A DNA stretch of 64,000 nucleotides from Heterotrichella gracilis (taxonomy: Eukaryota > Sar > Xanthophyceae > Tribonematales > Xanthonemataceae). Both the position numbers and the translations under genes were made by a program. Positions 50,501-62,700 of the stretch are shown in pieces (within the stretch, counting starts at the first letter, position 1; every line of letters begins with the position of its first letter). The stretch lies in the NCBI GenBank assembly GCA_032358255.1, contig JAULBX010007996.1, forward strand, positions 1-64,000. Direction: 5' to 3'. The notes under the pieces were generated by a model. It searched no databases. It was not told the origin of the DNA and was given only the letters and a program-made list of their open reading frames with translations.

Positions 50501-53500
50501 GGCCACATCAGCCTCATAGTCACCCACAATGGCACCCAGCTCGGCGCACAGCTCAGCAGGCAGGCGCGCCTGTGAGGTGGGATTGCAGGTTTTAGGATAG
50601 GGTTTTTGTTGAAACTTGGAAGGTTTTGGGATAGGGTTTTGTTGTGCTTCAGAGCGCCGCTATGTTTCTTTACAAAATTGAGCACATGTCTACATACCCA
50701 ACAAGCAATGTGCCTGGCTATGGGGCGCCACCCCTTGACCCCTTGCAAAAGGCCTAGCAAGGGACATCTCTAGGATTTCCGCAGGGTTTTTCCAGACCTG
50801 CTCACCTGCACGATTGCGTACTCCTCTGCCCACTGCGCCAGCGGCAGCCCCGGGTCATCCAGGCACAGGATAAGGTCCTCAACCAGGTGGTCAAGGGGGT
50901 GCGCATAGCCTGAAGGGGATGAAATTCAAGTGGTCAATTTTGGAAACCAGTAGGGGTCGTGGAAAATGGGTCTAGTGCACTGAGACGGCATGGCACCGAT
51001 CCAACTCTCCACTGATCCGCCAGCCTGATTGCCTCCAGCGCCTGCCTTTGAGACTAATCACACGATGATCACAAGTGATCACTCCCGATGCAACTCCCGA
51101 CTCACCTGCCAGCACCATCCTGATCGCCTCCAACGTCTGCTTGAACCGATGCTCAGTGGTGTCACTCTCAATCACTGGAGGACCCAGCTCAGGCAAAACC
51201 CCGGTGAAGGGTTTCGCCTTGCGCACCGCCGCGGGGTCATCAAGGTCTAGGGTTGCGATCATGTCGCCCGCGCTCACCACCGCACCCTCGCTTAGGGTAA
51301 AGCTGATGGTGCCGGCGGCGGGGGAGAGGAGGGGCATGACCATTTTCATCACCTGCAGGTGGGGGAAAGGAGGCGTGGGGGTGGGTGGTAGGTTGAAGGA
51401 GGTTGGGGAGGCGTTGGAGAATGCAGCATTGGGTCTCGGATTGCAGGAGGGGATGACCCTTTCGAGGGTTCCTTTGCCCGCACCTCCACCTCCCAGCCAC
51501 ATGACGCCATCCACTGCCAGGTGCCATATCAGCTTAGGGATCGACAACAGGGTAAAGAGTTCAGCAGGAGAATTTCACTCCAGGGTTAAAAGTCCAGCAT
51601 CAGGGAGCCAGGGAATGGGTGGCGCAATCTTGTGCTTGGCTGATTGCTGATCTGGCCTGTGCGCCGATATGCTGTTATATGTACAGGGTTTAGCCAGGAA
51701 TTTAGGGTTTCCTCACCTCCACCTCCGCATAGGGCTGGTTGGCCGCAATGTGGCTCCCATCCGACGCCAGGCAGCGCACCAGCTTGCCCGGGGAGGGTGA
51801 AATGAGGCGCGAGGGGTCGGCTTCAGCCGACAGCAGGCATGTGCGCGTGTCTATGGTAAGGCGGGTGCCCATGGCCTCCCGCTCGTGGTGGATCACGTGG
51901 GACTCGCCATCAACCTGGGGATGGGGGATTTATTGTGAGCCGATTGAAGGGAAAGGGGGGAATATAGGTATGGTGTCAGACAAGGTGAGGGGCCGGTGGG
52001 AGGGGGTCATGTCACATGACCCATGTGGGGTTGGGTCATGTGGGGTTGCTTCAGCAGACAGTGTGGCATGTGCGCGTGTCTATGGTAAGGCGGGTGCCCA
52101 TGGCCTCGCCCTCGTGGTGGATCACATGGGACTTGCCATCAACCTGTGTGGGAGAGATGTGTGTGCGTGTGAAGTGGGGTGCTGGTGGTGGTGGTAATGG
52201 ATCATAGGATTATGTCAACATCACAGTCAACCTCGGCACTGCTCATGTACACACTGCCTTACAGGTAAAATGGACCTCGGCACCATCACCACCACCACCA
52301 CCACCACCATCATTTGTATTTTCACCATCCAACAAAACGCAGGGCAGGACATCACCACCAGCGCCGCCACCACCACCAACACCCACCTGTAGCAGCAGCC
52401 CCCCATCGTTGAGCTTGCGGTACACCACATCCACATGACCGCCCCCCACAGTCAGCCGCAGGTGGTGGGGGCCCGTGCACACCACCGCCACCTGGTATTT
52501 GGTCCCGTCAATCACAAATTCCTCGGTCAGCTCGGTGAGCGAGATTTTGGAGGGGGGTAATTGGCCCTTCTCCAGGTACCCCAGATATTCCGCCAATCTG
52601 AGGTTAATTGCTTGGGAGGCGCGCAGGACAGTGCCTGCGATCACTGCTAGGTGCCAAGGAGGGGGGTCCGAGGTGACCTGCATGAAGAGAGGTATGTTAT
52701 GAGTGGGGGATACGATGAAGAAACACAGATGTCATGATAGGACCAGGGTTGTTGGGCGCATGTGTCGAACGGAGTTGAAAATGAAAATGATGCACTTGAT
52801 AAAGTCCAATAAAACGAAGGTGGGGATCAGTATTGTATATGGGCACCAACTTACTATGGAGAAACCCTTGGGATCGATATGGCTCATCTGAAGACCCTTC
52901 AAATGAGCCGTAATGATCCCACAAGTTGCTCCAGAGTACGTTGGCGCCCATGTACATAACCATCCCTATCCCTTGCGCAAGTGCATCATTTTCATCATTG
53001 CTTCCGGCACATGCTTTCGGCACATGAATGTGCCCCACATCCCATCGAGCACGCCACATGCCCCTCCCCCCTCCCAAACCATTAGGGCCTAATGATTAGG
53101 CCCCCTCACCATTGCCGCAATGCGCATGTCCAGCCACCCCGTGTGGAACCTATTCCCCGTGTAGTCTGGGTGCTGGATCATGTCGATTACATAGTCCACA
53201 ATGTGCCGGATTTCTCCCCTGATTTTTATGTCCTTGAGGGCCACAACCATGGCCCGGATGGCGGCCTCGCGGGTGTCGCCCTTGGCAAAAAGGTGGCCAA
53301 ACTGCGGGGGGGCAAAGGGGAGTGTAAGGGTGGAATTGCGAGGAAATTTGCATGGGAGGTTGGGGGTGAGGCCATGGCAAAAGGGTGGTCAACTTGCGGA
53401 GGGCAAGGGCAGTCAAGGTGGTAAAAGTATGGTTACAAATCTGGTGTTACCAATATGATGAGGGAGTCAAATGAACAACCACCTGTGAGGGCACTAACAA

Positions 53501-56500
53501 CAATATGCAAAGTAGGAGATGGAAACAACATGCATACAGCCTCCTTACCACTGACTCCTCCACCACCAAACCCCGCCCCTTACCTGCGAGTCCGCAAACT
53601 CGTGTATGCCCCCGCCCGACTTGACCGAGAAGTATCCCCATGTCTCTGGCGTTGATCTGAAGCTGATCTCATCAATGGTGCCGCAGGTGGGCTTGAAGCC
53701 GTCATTGGCATTTTCACTGGTGATGCGCACAGCCACGACGTGGCCCTGCGGGGTATTGGGAGGGTTTTGGTAGGATTTAGGGTAGGGTTTAGGGTGGGGT
53801 TGAAGCCGTCGTTGGCATTCTCACTGGTGATGCGCACAGCCACGACGTGGCCCTGCGGGGATTTAGGGAGAGTGTTTGGAAGGTGATTGATTGGATTTGT
53901 ATGCGATATTGTGCTCGTGGGGCAGGATTTGAGAGGGCTTCCTGTAGGGTTTTGTTACGGTTTTGGGTGGCATGGTATTGCACAACTCCAGCTACGATGC
54001 ACGATTCCACCACCCCCATGCCGGAATCAATCTCGCCATCCACCACACACCCACACCCAACATCTTCCCTCACCTGCGCAGCCACCCTCTCGTCCTTCTC
54101 AAAGTCGATCATATCATCCCCCGCGGGGTCCCTTGCGTACAGCCTGCGCATGTCGGGGATGCGCCACAGGGGCACCCCCGCACCCACAAGCAGCTGGCAG
54201 GCAGGCAGGTTGACGCCGCTGATCCACTCAGTGACGGGGTGCTCAACCTGTGGGGGGCAGGGGTTGGATTGAGCAGGCGTTCTGAAGCGGATATGTAACC
54301 ACCCTAGATGATGTGGCCCCAAAAAACAGCGAGTTGGAGTATACGGTGTGAATTTTGGGGGGTAAGGTTGACCCTCCCTGATCCACTCCTAAATAGGTGA
54401 GGTTTTCCTGACTATCAAAGAACCCAGGCCGCATTCCACTGTTTAGAGTTCAGGGCTCACTACTTTCCAACCCACCCACCTGCAGCCTAGGGTTGAGCTC
54501 AAATAGGAAGCAGTAGGTCTGGGTCTCGATCTGGCACAGGTACTCCACCGCCTGTGGGTTAGAGCTCAAACTCCAGGGTTTTCGGGTATATAACGTCTCA
54601 AAATTGAAGTTTCTGGTTTAGAATTAGGGTTCACCATCCAGGGTTCGCTACCCACCTGCAGCCTGGGGTTGAGCTCCAGGAAGCAGTAGGTCTGGGTCTC
54701 GATCTGGTACAGGTACTCCACGGTGGCGGCACCCACATAGCCCACGCTGCGGGCCAGGGCGCGTGCGCAGCGCTCCATATCCGCCAGCAGGTGGGGGGGT
54801 GCGGCTGTGACGGGGCCCTCCTCAACGATTTTCTGGTGCCGCCGCTGGACAGAGCAGTCGCGGGAAAAGAGGGAGGCCACGTTCCCGTGCCTGGTGGGTG
54901 GGGGGTGGGTATTTGTATTAATGAGGGCGCTGGGGGCTGGAGTGTACGGGTTTGGGGGTATAGGGTGAACTTATCTTCAAGCTTCAGGTTAAGGTTTCTC
55001 TCATGCACCGCCTTCCATGGATCAAACATGGTTTAGGGTTTAGGGTTACATTCCAGGGTTTTCCGCGCACCTGTCTGCAATAAGCTGCACCTCCAGGTGC
55101 CTTGACTGCGGCGCCAGCTTCATTGCAAATATGGGTGACCCGGGTACCTCCCCCTGCACCTGCTGGAACACCATCTTCACATCCTCGGGGTTGAGAACCT
55201 GCAGGGGGGTGGGGGGGGTGTGGGGGGTGGCATGGGTGGGGGTGGGGGGTGAAAGGTGGGGAGGGTGTTGACAAGGGTTTGGGCGCAGGAGGCGGGATTG
55301 CAGAATGGTGTGTGGGTAGGTGGTGGCAGCAGCAACGACTTAATTTTCTGGAGAGGCAAATTTTCGTTCTGGTGTTGGTACTGTATTCCACTACACCGTG
55401 GGAAGTCGAGAGCCTTTGGTTGTTGACATGACTTCTCATTTGAACCTCCAACCGCCCCTCACCTTGCGGATCCCCTTGCCCCCGCCACCCCAGGACGCCT
55501 TGAGCATGACCGGGTAACCAATCCGCTCACACACATCCAACGCCTGCTGCACGCTGCAGATGCAATAAGTATAGTTAGTCACTTGCATTCCCGTCAACTT
55601 GCCATCCTGCAAATAGCAAGCACAGCCAGACTCTAACCCAAGATGATGCATGCTGTGGTTGCAAGAGTATTGGGTTAGGTTGAGGGGAAACAGAAAACAG
55701 ATACACTTTCATTTCTGCTCAACAGCAAGGCTAAAGCAGTCAACGCGGTTCTGTGCCATAAATGATATGCAAGCAGGTCTGTCCTGACCCTGCATGTACC
55801 CTTGCTGAAAACAAGTCAGCCTATGTGGCCCCAGGCCTCCCTGTGCACCGTTTACCTGTGAATGCACGCCTTGTCATATATGTCAGCCGGGATCTCGCTG
55901 TCAGTACATGCAGCCAGGTCCACAGTCACCCCACTTCCTGACCAGGCCAGGGTGGGGACCCCAGCCGATTGCGCCAGGATGGTGGAGCCAATCTGCAGGG
56001 ATGAGGGATGGGGAGTTGAGGGGTACGTATAGCCGGGGTGGGGTGATGGGTGGGGTGTATATGCGTGCAAGTGGTACAGCCGATGCCGCAGTCACCATTG
56101 CACGGGGTTCTCTGCTGTGATTGTCAATAATTCATTTTGTACTTATTTTATATTTCATTAATTTATTAATAATGAAGTTATTCAGATATTACATGATCCT
56201 TATTCCCATTGTGCTGACATAAAATAGATTTTAGTTATATTTGCGTAATCCCAGGCCACCGGTTGGGTTTACCTGGTACTCTAGCTACATCATTCATGCT
56301 GACTCACCCCCACCCCCCACCCCCCACCGCTCACCTTGTCCCCCAGCGCTGCCATTGCCGATGATGGTGGCCCCAGGAAGCGTATGTCCACATCATCAAG
56401 GGACTGGGGCAGCTCGGGCTTCTCAGAGGCGTGGCCCCTGAGAGGTGCAGAGGATTGGGAGAGGGTTATGGTAGGGTTAATTGTAGGGCTATCAGGGTTT

Positions 56501-58929
56501 TGGGCCGACCCTTTCGGCATGCAGGTGTCTTGTGACGTGTGTATTTGTATGCGTGCAGATGCGTTTGTGTGCGCCATTAGCATGATGTGGACCATGCCAC
56601 GCCAAGGGATGGGGGCTGAAGAGGCTGCGAGTGACCACTGTGCAAAATGGCACATAAGCGCATGCAGCTTTGGCCTAGTGCAAGATGTATGGTGCCACAC
56701 ACTAAATCAAAAAGTGTATAAATAAATATTAATTGATTATTAAGTCATGGTGTCACACAAGGAAATGCAAGGCAGTGAACGCACCCCCTCCCTTGCCCCC
56801 CACCACTCCCCCACCCACGCACCATCCGGGCCACACCGCATCCACCCCCGCCCGCTGCGCCATCTGCACGATGAGGTGCACGTTGGCGTAGTTATTGCTG
56901 TTACGCCCCCCCGGCACCTCCACAAACTGGTCCGCCAGGCGCACGTGCTCGCTATCCACTCGCATGTCCTCCGGGGTTGCCATGGCCACTAGGGTCACGG
57001 AGCGCTCATGGCCAAAGGTCTTGTAGGCCCAGGAGCGGATGGAGCGAATGAATTTTGCTGCAGCCAGCCCATTGTTGGCCACAAGGATGCTGCAGAAGGG
57101 GAGGGAGTGCGGATGTGGAGGAGGAACTGGAATATTTGATTAAATTACAAAATTTGGAATTTTATTATCCTTGCAAATGCTGTGGATGGTCCAATTACCA
57201 ATATTCGGAATTTTATTAGAACTTCACTTTTTTAATTTCAAGTAATTAATCTGCCATTTTTGAAGGTGCCATGTGCTGCGCGCTGTCCTTTGCCCAGCAA
57301 AAGCAACGTGATTGGAGAAGGCGAGGGGAGCATGGACCAGTGGCATGAGCTGATGGGGGAAGCTTGCATGGCAATGCAAGAGTGGTGTCCGTGATACAGG
57401 GGGCTGGTCCATGCAGGGATGCACCTTTGGGTATTGTGTGATGATGGCCACATGGGTTGGCAGGGATGGTCACGTGTATCATCAAGAACTGGCCACATGC
57501 CAAAAAAATACTTTGTGTGCATGAATAATGATAACAGAATAACAGAATGATGATGAAAAGCCCACCATACGCAACTCCCTGGTGGAGTAATTTTTGTGCA
57601 TGCCGGGTTGCTTATCCCAGGTGGAGTAACTCAGCCGGCAGCGGTGCAAGGGTGTTCGCTCTTTAGGGTTTAGGGTTGGGCGTTGAAAGTGTTGGGTTTA
57701 GGGTGTGGCCCCCACCTGTGGATTGGCCTGTCCCCCCCATGCTCCCTGATGAACACATCCACCTGGCTGGTCAGGCTGGCAACCTTCTTGGGCACGCCTC
57801 GGCTGCACAGCAAGAAAACCCTTAGGGTTTAGAGTTTAGGGTGAGGGGTGCCCCTGGGGTCATGACAGGCGTGTGGCAGTGGTGCAGGGTGGTGGCGATG
57901 CAGGATGGAAGCACTGTCCCATGATGAGAGAATGATCATTGACGGCATATTTAGGGCTTGGTTTATATGCATATCACCAATACAGCCAGGCTAGGAGGCA
58001 CCCTTGCATGCGGCCAGAAACAGTATCACCAAGGCACTGTTCACACCAATCAGACGAGGTAACCGGGATAGTTTGTGAATTGGGTGGTTCAAGCTAGTAA
58101 CGTACTGGGTTGCGGGTAGTTGCACTGGGGTCTGGGAGGATAGCATGTGGCTATATGCATGCATATGATGACTGGCCGAGTGCAATGCGCCAAGGGCATA
58201 GGTTCGTTGCAGTCCCGACGTACGTAAATCGCAGTCTATAGGTACCAGAGGCACGTAGTGGGCGTCAAGTCGGCACTGTGAGGTTGTGGATGCACCCACA
58301 TGCGGCAGTGTAGTTGCAAGCGCGAAACACAACCCTCTAGCTAATAAGACTGGTGCACGCATACAAGGGATACTGAAACACACTCAAGCAACTCTGCTTC
58401 GTCCCTTGACGCACCAATTCAGTGTGTTCGCTATAGAATCGTGCTGGCATGTGTAAGTGCCCAGTACGGCGCTGGTCTGGCTGCGAAACCTAAGACGACG
58501 TTTGGTAGACCGAAAGCACAGCCAATGAGACGGCCCTACACCCTTTACAGAAGCATAACGAAGTTTAACTAGTGCCTAGTCGCCGCCCAAGAACGCTTTC
58601 CACAAGTGCTGCATCCAGATCATTTGGCTTGGATGCATCTATCGCCCGCGTACCGTTGCTACCGAAGCGAAAGTCTACCACCGCCCTTACCTCAAGGTCT
58701 TGCTGAGTCCGGACTTCAGTGGCTTGCCCATAACACGCCGGTTGACGGATTTGCTGCTTGCATCCTTGGCTAGCCCCTCAACCACAGTGCTGTCTTGCCT
58801 GCTCGCTGCTTGGGCAGTGATCTCCTGCCAAACCTCTGAGGTCCGCTTACCAGGCGTGGGAGCATCCTCGTCCACTGGAGGCAGGTCATTCCAAGGGGTC
58901 GATGAGCTGTGCTCTAGGTGAGTCTCCAT
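38570..58929 (-). CDS. ACC1: homomeric (multidomain) acetyl-CoA carboxylase
   Basis: This enzyme makes malonyl-CoA from acetyl-CoA, bicarbonate and ATP. About 39 exons on the minus strand span 20.4 kb and encode roughly 2,400 residues. Order from the N terminus: biotin carboxylase ([18 protein letters not shown] at 57089; [19 protein letters not shown] at 55553-55463; [19 protein letters not shown] in 54890-54656), biotin carrier domain with the biotinylation motif VMKM opening the exon at 51352, a long central domain (about 50909-45340), then carboxyltransferase ([13 protein letters not shown] in 42904-42728; [19 protein letters not shown] and [15 protein letters not shown] in 40356-39952). 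The start ATG at 58929 follows CACC. I see no clear transit peptide, so a cytosolic location is inferred. The central domain has a poly-Gly insert near 48330-48365 and the C terminus is Gly-rich. My exon sum is not a multiple of three, so one or two boundaries are off by a few bases. Confidence 0.95.
41155..41202 (-). repeat. donor-side echo of the ACC exon at 41258-41426
   Basis: The end of the exon (code for [11 protein letters not shown] plus the CACC donor) is copied about 100 bp further along the transcript, with TTTAGGG runs in between. Confidence 0.88.
41655..41700 (-). repeat. donor-side echo of the ACC exon at 41738-41846
   Basis: The stretch coding [14 protein letters not shown] with the donor is copied about 80 bp downstream in transcript direction; CCCTAAACCC lies in the spacer at 41700-41730. 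Confidence 0.85.
43462..43506 (-). repeat. acceptor-side echo of the ACC exon at 43164-43327
   Basis: CACCAGCTCCTGGGCCTCCA followed by a near copy of the exon's 5' edge and acceptor lies about 175 bp upstream in transcript direction. Confidence 0.88.
43861..43922 (-). repeat. acceptor-side echo of the ACC exon at 43663-43814
   Basis: A copy of the code for [16 protein letters not shown] with its CTGC acceptor, about 100 bp upstream in transcript direction. Confidence 0.9.
44236..44306 (-). repeat. two donor-side echoes of the ACC exon at 44355-44499
   Basis: GTAGCTGTCCA and GTGGCTGTCCAGCACCCCC repeat the exon end (code for GVLDSYR) at about 44236 and 44288, each with a CCCTAA-type or CCCAC spacer. 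Confidence 0.75.
45958..46020 (-). repeat. donor-side echo of the ACC exon at 46104-46258
   Basis: The exon end (code for [20 protein letters not shown]) is copied about 150 bp downstream in transcript direction; CCCTAAACAAACC runs lie between. Confidence 0.9.
47393..47480 (-). repeat. acceptor-side echo of the ACC exon at 47029-47261
   Basis: CAGGCGCAGGGC-GCGTCG-GCTTTGGGT and a degraded copy of the following acceptor region lie about 220 bp upstream of the real exon edge in transcript direction. Confidence 0.7.
48098..48175 (-). repeat. two donor-side echoes of the ACC exon at 48217-48480
   Basis: CCCACCTTGAGCAC and CCCACTTTGAGCAC repeat the exon end and donor (real copy at 48212) at about 48098 and 48155. 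Confidence 0.75.
49203..49295 (-). repeat. donor-side echo of the ACC exon at 49396-49569
   Basis: Nearly 90 bases copy the exon end (code for [20 protein letters not shown]) at high identity. The spacing is about 190 bp. Confidence 0.93.
49869..49908. repeat. interstitial telomere-type run (CCCTAAA/CCCTAAAA)
   Basis: Five consecutive CCCTAAA or CCCTAAAA units lie just before the donor of the ACC exon at 49917, next to a short echo of that exon end at about 49842-49872. It is the longest pure run I noticed; many one- to three-unit runs lie in other introns. Confidence 0.9.
52045..52146 (-). repeat. acceptor-side echo of the ACC exon at 51717-51914
   Basis: About 100 bases copy the exon start (code for [20 protein letters not shown]) at high identity, including the acceptor. 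It is about 230 bp upstream in transcript direction. Confidence 0.93.
53370..53415 (-). repeat. acceptor-side echo of the ACC exon at 53110-53301
   Basis: GGCAAAAGGGTGG-CAACTTGCGG copies the exon start (code for FGHLFAKG) with its CGCAG-type acceptor degraded. Confidence 0.8.
53798..53856 (-). repeat. acceptor-side echo of the ACC exon at 53584-53745
   Basis: Near-identical copy of the exon start (code for [17 protein letters not shown]) with the CGCAG acceptor. The spacer carries GATTTAGGG and GGTTTAGGG. Confidence 0.94.
54475..54553 (-). repeat. donor-side echo of the ACC exon at 54656-54890
   Basis: Near copy of the exon end (code for [20 protein letters not shown]) with its donor; about 180 bp downstream in transcript direction. 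The echo contains a short insertion and so is out of frame. Confidence 0.93.
56105..56250. repeat. AT-rich island in an ACC intron
   Basis: About 145 bp of AT-rich DNA with TTAATTTATTAATAAT-like runs inside a GC-rich intron. It is similar in kind to the island at 33240. Its origin is unclear. Confidence 0.5.
57120..57260. repeat. AT-rich island with an internal repeat, in an ACC intron
   Basis: GGAATTTTATTA occurs twice about 60 bp apart in an otherwise AT-rich 140 bp. It may be a small degraded insertion. Confidence 0.5.
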
Positions 58930-59796
58930 GGTGACAGCGTTGTGTGTGTCCAACGCAATTAGCTGAACCGCATGTTGTAACAGGCCTCGTCGCCCCAAAC
59001 GACGCTGCTCAATACAGCAATACTTGCAAGAACCGTATTAAAGGAGAAGAGTTTCCAACGTCAAAAGAAGAGCACGTTGTGAGCTTGCTTGCGAAGCTTT
59101 GTTGCCTTTGGCTATCCAAAGCTTTGCCAAAAAGCGAAAGTTGGATAGCTCGCCAGCCCAACCCTTAGAGTAACCCTACGTTAGGGTTTGGACTAGGGTT
59201 CCGCCAAAGGCAGCAAGTGCCTCAACATATGGCATATGCCAAAATTTTGAAGGGGTTCTGGATGCAAAGGAAAGACACGCAACGCCAAAGGCTTCAATAC
59301 TGCGGCATAGCATCCACTCATAGCCCCCACGAAACATCAGTCAGGAAGCCCATCCCTCCCAACGGGATTGGCGTGGGGAGACCCCTAACCAGCTTGCTAA
59401 GGAAGGGAAGCATGATATGCTGTACACGTGTAACCACACTCAGATTTACACCACTGTGACAAACATGTCCCAAGCAGCGAAGGTTTCAGTCTATCTCGAC
59501 ATCAAGAGGAACCCACGCACCCTGTAGCCCTAAACACCACTAAAAATTTTGAAAATTGCAGCACTAGACAAAGCTACTCAAATTGCAGCAAATGCTTCAC
59601 TATGTGGGCTGGAACAATGAACAAAGGCATCTGCAATGCACGCCAAACGCAATTGCATGCCCAAAACAAACGGAAAAGTTGCCAAATCAAATGTACCCCA
59701 CAAACAGATTTCACAAACTAGAAAGCTGCTCGTATTGGACCTATTCCTCACTGCAGCTTCACCAGAGCATTCCAAGACTGGCGTACGAGTACCCTG
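58930..59796. other. promoter region of ACCase and 3' flank of the M48-like gene
   Basis: About 0.87 kb without a supported gene. A TTAGGGTTTGGACTAGGGTT stretch lies near 59182. An inverted CAAAGCTTTG pair lies near 59090-59130. Confidence 0.4.
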
Positions 59797-62700
59797 TCAC
59801 TGCTGCGCGTTGAGTGTGTGCCCCTTCCGCCAGCGCAACAGCTCCCGCATGCGCAACAGTGCAAAGCTGTTGCTGGTGTCAGCCTGGTTTGAAGCTCCAA
59901 CCCTGCTAATTATGCTCGGCAACCGGTCTCGGCCTGTGTCTGCAGGACCATACTTGACGGATCCCCGACCATGCACCATTGGCATTGCCTGCAGCAGATA
60001 CCAGCACACAAATTTACGAAGAATTCTTTTCTTGCATATCCATGACAGGCAAAATCTTGCATCCATGCAACACGATGGACGAGTACGTGGATGAACAGGT
60101 AAAATTGCCCCTTCATCCACGAGGAATGAAAGAGCAACATACTCATACTGGCTCCCTAATCAAAATTCAAATGCAGACCTGGCAAAGAAATTGAGCTAAC
60201 ACCAAACACCACTGCCTGTCAATATTTGTAAAAAACTGTGGACCTGGAGGCCTGTTGATATGCATGTAGAAGAAACGAGAGCTACATGCCACTTACCTCA
60301 TTGAGAAACGCATCCACATCCAAGTGTGCAGTGATGGGACTGTCCCCGGCCGCCGATTTCATGATGAACGATGCAAGAAGTCTGACATCGTCCACCAGCA
60401 AGGAAGCACACCTACAGCACAGCACATGAATTGGTGGGCTGAATCAGGACAATTGATGGTGTCAGCTTCTAATTTTCGATCCCCTGTAATAATGGCTTGG
60501 GATAAATCAATTGAATTATCGCAGTTGCTGTATACAATGACAGCTCTTCCACTCCCAGCCACGCAGAAAAATGTTATTTACCAATGCATCATGCTCATCC
60601 CAACACCAGTGGCCAACTTTGTTTGTACAATGCAACTGAACGAGCAACGTACTGGCTGAGAATTTCAATTGTAGATGACCAAACAGGTGGATTGCAATTG
60701 TCAAAGGACAAATCACCCTAGCATGCATTGGACACTTTCGTTGCATCCTTTTATGCTAACCTAAACGGATGTTGCATTTAACAATGTCCATTGCATCTGG
60801 CTGTAGTGCTGGAATGCATGTAACTAACGAACTAAGTAATTGCATGTGCACAGCCCTACCTGTCAGTACAGGTGGTCAGAAACCTTGCAGCCTTGCGCAG
60901 CATAGGGAAGGTTGCAGAATGCCACCGCCCTTGCAACGGCTCTGGCAGTGCATTAACCAGCACCTCGGGGGCCAGGACCGAAAGCGAAGCCATTGTTGTG
61001 ATGGCAGCAATGCACATCTTGCTGCCTGGCGCTGGTGCAGTAGCCTTGGGAGGCTGCAGGTAACCTCCTCCCCCTGCGTTTGCGATTTGTTGAATTCTTA
61101 CTCAGGAACATTATGAAAACGAAGACGACAGCACGCGGGTGTTGTTTGTTCTTGTCACCAAGAAATTTACCAGGCACAGGTTCCATCTGTTTCATTCGAC
61201 AAGAAATTTGATCGCTGACGGGGTAGCTAATGCGTGCTGTGATATTCAGCATGGGCATCTCTCTCCACGCAGAAAGTGGCTGCTGGGCCAGGCCCATGAT
61301 GCAGTCCACAGACTCAGTCTGTCAGCAGGCGTACATTGCCTGAAAACAACGTGATCAGGTTCTGTCCAAACCATGTGCACACCTGGTAGCAGGAAGGGTG
61401 CCAAAGCAGCAGCCAGCGCGGTTGCAAACTCTTCAGGCGACAGCATTTGCAGCAGCGCACTGGTCATCACGAGTGTGCAGCCTTGCTGTAGTCCAGTTCT
61501 TTGGAGCAGGGAGCCATCATCTCCTAGCCTTGGACCAGATCCAGTCAGCCCAGGCTGGAGTTTCTCACTGACAGCTGGGTTCTGGATGTAGAGGATGTTG
61601 GCCTCGGGTGAGTTCAACAGGTACATGTTGACTGCCACACCATCTGACAGCCCCATGCGCTCCTGGATCTCAACCAGCTTCACGTACAGAAGTGGGACCT
61701 GCACACGTGTTAAACCTTGTATTTTCAACACAGCATGCTTTCAAAGAGCAGCTGCCAGGGCACATTGGAAACCACAGCATTTGTCAGGTCATAAGGGGTA
61801 ATTGCGCTTAAAATCCCATTTAAATGAACTTACCTGTGTCTCCCCAAGCCGGACGCCCAGATCAATGCCCTTCAACGCCTCTGCAAACTCTTGCGTACCC
61901 AAGTAGTTCAACAGACATTGCATACCCATATCCTTGCTGCACTCTGCAAAGATAGTATCCACAAATGGATGATGGACCAGTCTGTCCTGAATGCCACCGG
62001 TGTCGCTGAAGGATGGCACTGCCTCTGATTGCAGCTCAGGACCATTGGATGCTGTAATAGCATCGGGGTGGACGGCTCTGATTGTGCTTGTAGATGGGTC
62101 ATCCTGCAGAGCAAAGCTGTGATATAATGCATGGAACAGACATGCATAATGCTATTGACCAAGTAGTATCTGTAATGAAGAACAGCATACACATAACATG
62201 TTGGGATTGTGATGTGATTGTGCATACATCTTGGAGCCCTTGAAAAAAACATTTCAGTATGTGTACATCCCTAGTTAAGAACAAATCTGGTTGTTTACAT
62301 TAACAGAAACATAGCATACATTTATTGTTAGCACACCTTGCGCTGCCTTCCGGCATCAGTGTCACCAGCATCTGCCCCATCAGCTGCAATGGCAGTCACT
62401 GTGATGTGCGCATCGTAGTCTGGCACATCTGCATCATGCTGGGGAGGCTCTTGCGCAGGGCTCGCTGCCACAACGCTCTTGCGAAGAAGCTTCTTCACAA
62501 ATGAGTCTTGCTTCACTGGTTTTGATTTGGCTGGCAGGCTGCTGCTAGGCAAGCTTGACCTGGCGCTAAAAGCTGCAGCTGGTGGCTCCTCACAAGGCAA
62601 AGGAGTCAGTGATGACTGGAGGTACGAGTCCCACTCTGCATTGGTATCACTGGTGATACTGCTCCCACTAGGCTGTGCAGCTGCGAATCTTTCCATGATT

